Shown here: positions 60,417-64,000 of the stretch, one piece after another | Layout of the letters: each line of letters starts with the position of its first letter | Position numbering within the stretch: position 1 is the first letter of the stretch | NCBI GenBank assembly: GCA_023014365.1 | Contig: JAEBUN010000004.1 | Span: 930,001-994,000 of the forward strand | DNA: 64,000 nucleotides | Origin: Lepiota brunneoincarnata | Taxonomy: Eukaryota > Basidiomycota > Agaricomycetes > Agaricales > Agaricaceae | Direction: 5' to 3' | Notes under the pieces: generated by a model | Database searches by the model: none | Told to the model about the DNA's origin: nothing | Seen by the model: only the letters and a program-made list of their open reading frames with translations | Position numbers and translations under genes: made by a program

Positions 60417-61012
60417 ATGCCTCTACCTCCCCGCCGTCAGGAAGGTCCTACGGTTTGGCAAAAATGTAAGGCTCGCATCGCCTTTCCGCTGCCGCAACTT
60501 TGACAATTCCCTAATAGTGAAGTAGGACCAGCCTTTCGCGTCCGAATGTCCAATATTCTTACATACTGGCACAGGATGGGCGCTCTAATGGGCACAGGTG
60601 TTGGCCTTACCATTGGGTTCATTTTTGGTTCTTGGAGTATCATCCGGTACGGTCGCCCCACCTGTAACTCTGGGGCCACGCTCATCTGTCTATCCACCTT
60701 GACAACAGAGGCGGCGCTGGGCCGCGCGGCGCCCTCGCGACCTTGTCACAGTACATGCTGAGCAGCGCCGCAACCTTTGGTTTCTTCCTCGCTATCGGTT
60801 CTGTCAGTATGACAATTTGGGATCCCGAGACAAGAGTCACTGACAATATGGTTCAGGTCATTCGCAGCGATTCTCAGATTCCCTTACACTTGCAAGCTGC
60901 TCACATCCAGCTCATCCAACCGGCTCTTCGTATACGTTCCCGAGACGAAGGTTTCCAACTCATGAGGGCAAGGTGGCAAGCAGAGCATCAGCGCGAGCCA
61001 ACCCATAACTAG
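60417..61012 (+). CDS. MGR2: MGR2, TIM23 translocase quality-control subunit (ROMO1/Mgr2 family)
   Basis: The start at 60417 gives MPLPPRRQEGPTVWQK. After a 52-nt intron a 4-nt microexon (60518-60521) and a 53-nt intron complete LKMGALMGTGVGLTIGFIFG and SWSIIR. The next exons give GGAGPRGALATLSQYMLSSA, ATFGFFLAIGS and, after a GTCAGT donor, VIRSDSQIPLHLQAAH. Two transmembrane segments with GxxxG spacing are clear. Yeast Mgr2 closes the TIM23 channel laterally and couples TIM21 to it. The C-terminal extension (about 45 residues, IQLIQPALRIRSRDEGFQLM) is polar and ends at 61012. Reading straight through the first intron yields a stop, so the microexon model or an unspliced alternative (with VRMSNILTYWHR) must be used. 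Confidence 0.88.
60518..60521 (+). other. Predicted 4-nt microexon in MGR2
   Basis: TGAA is flanked by CTAATAG (acceptor) and GTAGGA (donor). Its four bases complete the split codons T|TG and AA|G, giving WQK-LK-MGALMG, the arrangement conserved in the family. Flanking introns would be 60466-60517 and 60522-60574, both of typical length. Confidence 0.75.
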
Positions 61013-61400
61013 GGCGCACGAGTCCTCGGCTATCCATCGAAGCACTTGTTCACTCAAGTAGTTCCTCTACAATACTCATAACCAACCGGATCGATAATGA
61101 TGATGCTGCTTCTGGCCTTACCCCTGAGCACTTGCACGACCGCCCGTGAAAGCAATGTTAATCGGACCACGGAATCTGTTGCTTATCTGTGTCTTTTGGG
61201 CTTAGATTCTGAAAAAATTGTATAGACCGATTTTTCAATCGCCCAGGTCTACATACGCATTAATGTGGCTGGACAAATCCACTTGGGAGTATCTACATGC
61301 TCATGAAAAGACCAATCAAGGCCTTGGTATCCAAAACGACTAGATGTAAACTACAATAGCAAGAACATGATGCGAACACACAACTCAGAATATGGGGAAC
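61013..61400. other. Convergent 3' region between MGR2 and the repeat protein
   Basis: 388 bp without a protein-like frame. It should hold the two 3' UTRs. AT-rich patches occur near 61205-61225. Confidence 0.4.
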
Positions 61401-63435
61401 TTAGAGGCGGGAACGAGTGAAACGCCTGTTGTTCCTGTTAACGCCGCCTCGGCCACCGTTGGCGTTGTTGCCGGCATTGGCATTCTGGTTTCCACCACGG
61501 CCACCGTTGGTGTTGTTGCCAGTGTTGGCGGCACCAGTGTTGGCTGCGCCAGTGTTCTTGCCTGTGTTGGCGGCACCAGTGTTGGCTGCGCCAGTGTTCT
61601 TGCCTGTGTTGGCGGCACCAGTGTTGGCTGCGCCAGTGTTCTTGCCTGTGTTGGCGGCACCAGTGTTGGCGGCGCCAGTGTTCTTGCCAGTGTTAGCGGC
61701 ACCAGTGTTGGCAGCGCCGGCGTTCTTGCCAGTGTTGGCGGCACCAGTGTTGGCAGCGCCGGCGTTCTTGCCAGTGTTGGCGGCACCAGTGTTGGCAGCG
61801 CCGGCGTTCTTGCCAGTGTTAGCGGCACCAGTGTTGGCGGCACCAGTGTTAGCGGCGCCAGCGTTCCCGGCAGCACCAGCGTTCCCGGCAGCACCAGCGT
61901 TCCCGGCAGCACCAGTGTTCTGGGAAAGCATGGGTTAGAGTGGCCTAAATACACCAATCCCCTTAAGGTCTCACCTTGCCTGCGGCGCCATCGGCAGCAG
62001 CAGCATCACCGTTCGCATTGTTACCATTGTTGCCAGTCAAGACATCAGAGTCCTGGATAAACGAAAATAGATGAGAACAATTCCCGCTCCAAAATGCAGA
62101 AAACATACGGCATCGGGCTGACCATCAGCAGTCACTGTGAACTATTCGTATTTTTGGATCCGTTAATTATAGGTTTCTGATGAATGTCGAAAAAAAAAAA
62201 CTCACGTAGACAGCATCGTCAAGGGAACCATGTTGAGCAATTGGAACAAGGACGGGCTGGTGGTTAGCTGCAGAATTGATTGACGACAGCTTGTATGAAC
62301 CAGCGGGGAGACCAGCAGTAACGTCGGCGGTAAGTTGACCGTTTTGGGCAGCGGCGTTCAATCCCTTGAAGAAAGCGAATTTCTTGGGATCGGTAGGTGC
62401 GGTCTGGGTAACGGAGTCCAAGAGCTCGACGACGACGTGCGAGTGACCTTGGATTTGGCCCTGGCCGTTGAGGAATTGGGGGGCGGCAAAGTAGTTTTCC
62501 TGTGCGTTCACGAAGAAACCAGTCTGCATGTTTCGAATAGCCATTGTGATTGTAAAGGCATCGTTCTCCTTGATAACATCCCCGTTTTTAGGGGAGACGA
62601 ATTTAGAAGAAGGCATGTTATCCGTGGAGGGGAGAATGCCCATGGGTGCCGGATTGCAAGAACCGTCAGCAATTTGCTTGCCATTCGTGATGGGAAGATT
62701 GGGAACCGTCAAGCAAAAGTTAATGAAGTTGTTCGTCGAGGTCAGAGACGCGACCTGGCCTGTTCAATTCACCAGGATAAATAAATCTTCTAGGCAACAT
62801 GACTGAACCCATACCGTCAGCAGGCACATCCTGACCATCATTGGCGAAACCTTCAGCAATGACCTTGGGGTCGAGGGCTTGATGCCAGTCAGCTTTGCTA
62901 TACCAGAGGGCGAAGGAGAACTCACTAAGAGATTGCTGGGGATCCTGATTGTCATTGTCCCCAGCGTTTGTGTTATTGTTCCCTGCAGCAGCCTATGAAA
63001 TGATGGGTGGGGGGCGCTCGTCAATCCATTCATAGGATAAGCAGAAACTGGACTTACACCCCCAGTGTTCTGGTTGTTGTTGTTGCCGTTTTGATTCGCG
63101 TTCCCGTTTTGCCCTTGGTTGCCAGTGTTTCCTTTCGTGTTGCCCTGGGTCTTGCCCTGCTGACCACCGTTGGCATTGCCCTGCTGGCCACCGTTGGCGT
63201 TACCTTGCTGGCCACCGTTGGCATTGCCCTGCTGGCCACCGTTGGCGTTACCCCGCTGGCCACCGTTGGCATTGCCTTGCTGACCACCGTTGGCATTGCC
63301 TTGCTGGCCACCTCTGCCGAATCCACCGTTGTTACCAAAGGGGTTGAACTGGCGAACCTCATTACGAGAATTTTGGGGGGCAGCAGAACCGGCCAAGGCC
63401 ATGGAGAGAGCGAGAACGATCGATGTTGTCTTCAT
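61401..63435 (-). CDS. Secreted basidiomycete protein with two internal repeat arrays
   Basis: The start at 63435 gives MKTTSIVLALSMALAGSAAP, a signal peptide. Next is an array of about seven GGQQGNAN octapeptides and an Asn/Gly/Gln linker (NGNANQNGNNNNQNTGG). A conserved globular part follows over several introns: SLTLDPKVIAEGFANDGQDV, LTSTNNFINFCLTVP, FVSPKNGDVIKENDAFTITM, AIRNMQTGFFVNAQENYFAA, QGQIQGHSHVVVELLDSVTQ and LTADVTAGLPAGSYKLSSIN. The C-terminus is a 14-residue repeat (NAGAANTGAANTGK type), then NGGRGGN units and NRNNRRFTRSRL. I have seen this central domain in many agaricomycete secreted proteins but know no activity. Wall or matrix association is inferred from composition. One 51-nt intron (GTGAGT to ATCAAG) restores SLTLDP. 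Confidence 0.85.
61500..61920 (-). repeat. 42-bp tandem repeat array (14-residue NTGAANTGKNAGAA unit)
   Basis: Near-identical 42-bp units repeat about seven times in phase with the coding frame, followed by shorter 12-18 bp units (AGNAGA type) at 61855-61915. Differences between units are mainly synonymous or swap Ala/Thr in one position, which points to recent unit duplication. No frame on either strand contains a stop here, so long spurious open frames appear. Confidence 0.9.
63158..63311 (-). repeat. 24-bp tandem repeat array (GGQQGNAN unit)
   Basis: About six to seven 24-bp units encode GGQQGNAN, with one GGQRGNAN variant. Every unit keeps the reading frame. The array lies directly after the signal peptide region of the secreted protein. 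Confidence 0.9.
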
Positions 63436-64000
63436 TGTGATCAAGTGAAAGAGCGTGAAGAGTCAGAAGGGTGAATTTGAACAGACAGGCGTATGAGATG
63501 TGTGCGAACTACCCAGTAGTACGATCCCTGATCGCTGAAGAGGGAGAGAGAGAAAAAAAGGCGAGGAAGTGAAAGAAAAGGCAAGTGAAAGTGAACGAAA
63601 GGATAGGGATGGGAGGTTGGGGGAGATGGCTATATACCCCTTGCAGTACAGCCTGATGGGAATCCTGTCAAAAATATTTTTAGAAATCACTGTCGGTGGC
63701 AGCTGTTGCGCACGTAGCCTCCTCCAAGTCAATTTTGAGTCGGTGCAACGGCGATGCGCCCGTCTCGTGGGCGCTGTTTCCGACGGTTTTTGCTCATATA
63801 TAGTCCGTGAAGACAGTTCCAGTGAATACACCGTCCCCGCGCGAACTATGCGTGGGCAAGAATCAAGTACAAAGTCCCATCTTCCTTTGCGACACGAACA
63901 CACGATCAAGACTGCCGAAGATGCCTGCATCAAAGATATCAAAGAGCCGCTAAGGATGCACCTGCCGATTTGACCTCGCAACGGCCGCCGGGGGAACGCA
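63436..64000. other. Upstream region of the secreted repeat protein
   Basis: 565 bp to the window edge. The first about 150 bp are CT-rich on the minus strand (63540-63600), which fits a 5' UTR/core promoter. Open frames on both strands here look like shadows without protein features. Confidence 0.4.

Noticed and set aside
61392..62060. Long open frames on the plus strand and in other minus-strand frames across the repeat array
   Set aside because: They exist only because the 42-bp repeat lacks stops in all frames. The minus-strand frame that continues the secreted protein is the real one.
1..64000. Secondary-metabolite cluster, transposon or integrated viral element
   Set aside because: Genes are mainly housekeeping types without synthases, transposases, reverse transcriptases, terminal repeats or viral domains.

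Overview
This is a 64 kb stretch of a filamentous basidiomycete nuclear genome, most likely an agaricomycete. The evidence is a dense set of spliced genes with introns of about 45-70 nt (a few near 30 nt), a group X hybrid histidine kinase, GH16 and GH43-CBM35 secreted enzymes of the kind found in wood- and litter-decay fungi, and a cytoplasmic dynein heavy chain that begins after the tail, as in the split heavy chain described for Agaricomycetes. I see 22 protein-coding genes and no transposon, tRNA, rRNA or CRISPR array.

Layout. 1-16 kb: a GH16 gene cut by the window edge (-), VAC8 (-), tRNA nucleotidyltransferase CCA1 (+), DEAD-box helicase ROK1 (-), a GH43/CBM35 exo-beta-1,3-galactanase-like gene (+), a mitochondrial dicarboxylate carrier (-) and the mRNA-export helicase SUB2 (-). 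16-26 kb: a roughly 10 kb group X hybrid histidine kinase (+). 26-46 kb: a PHO85-type CDK (-), UTP5 (+), a formamidopyrimidine-DNA glycosylase (-), an MFS transporter (+), two low-complexity proteins I do not recognise (+ and -), mitochondrial ribosomal protein mL43 (-), a third unrecognised protein (+) and homoserine kinase THR1 (+). 47-58.3 kb: a tail-less dynein heavy chain, Dhc2 (-). 58.4-64 kb: Sm protein E (+), PEX10 (-), MGR2 of the TIM23 complex (+) and a secreted repeat protein (-).

Most genes are housekeeping genes and do not form a functional cluster. Several adjacent pairs are divergent with only 120-280 bp between start codons, which suggests shared promoters. The most interesting points are the split dynein heavy chain, predicted microexons of 4 nt (MGR2) and 8 nt (dicarboxylate carrier), the degenerate kinase and first receiver domains of the histidine kinase, the two-start structure of CCA1, and two genes (GH43 and mL43) whose expected N-termini need a frame change that no intron explains.

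All gene models were built by eye from conserved protein sequence and GT/AG signals. Terminal codons given without qualification were located directly in the sequence; internal exon borders are only partly resolved.
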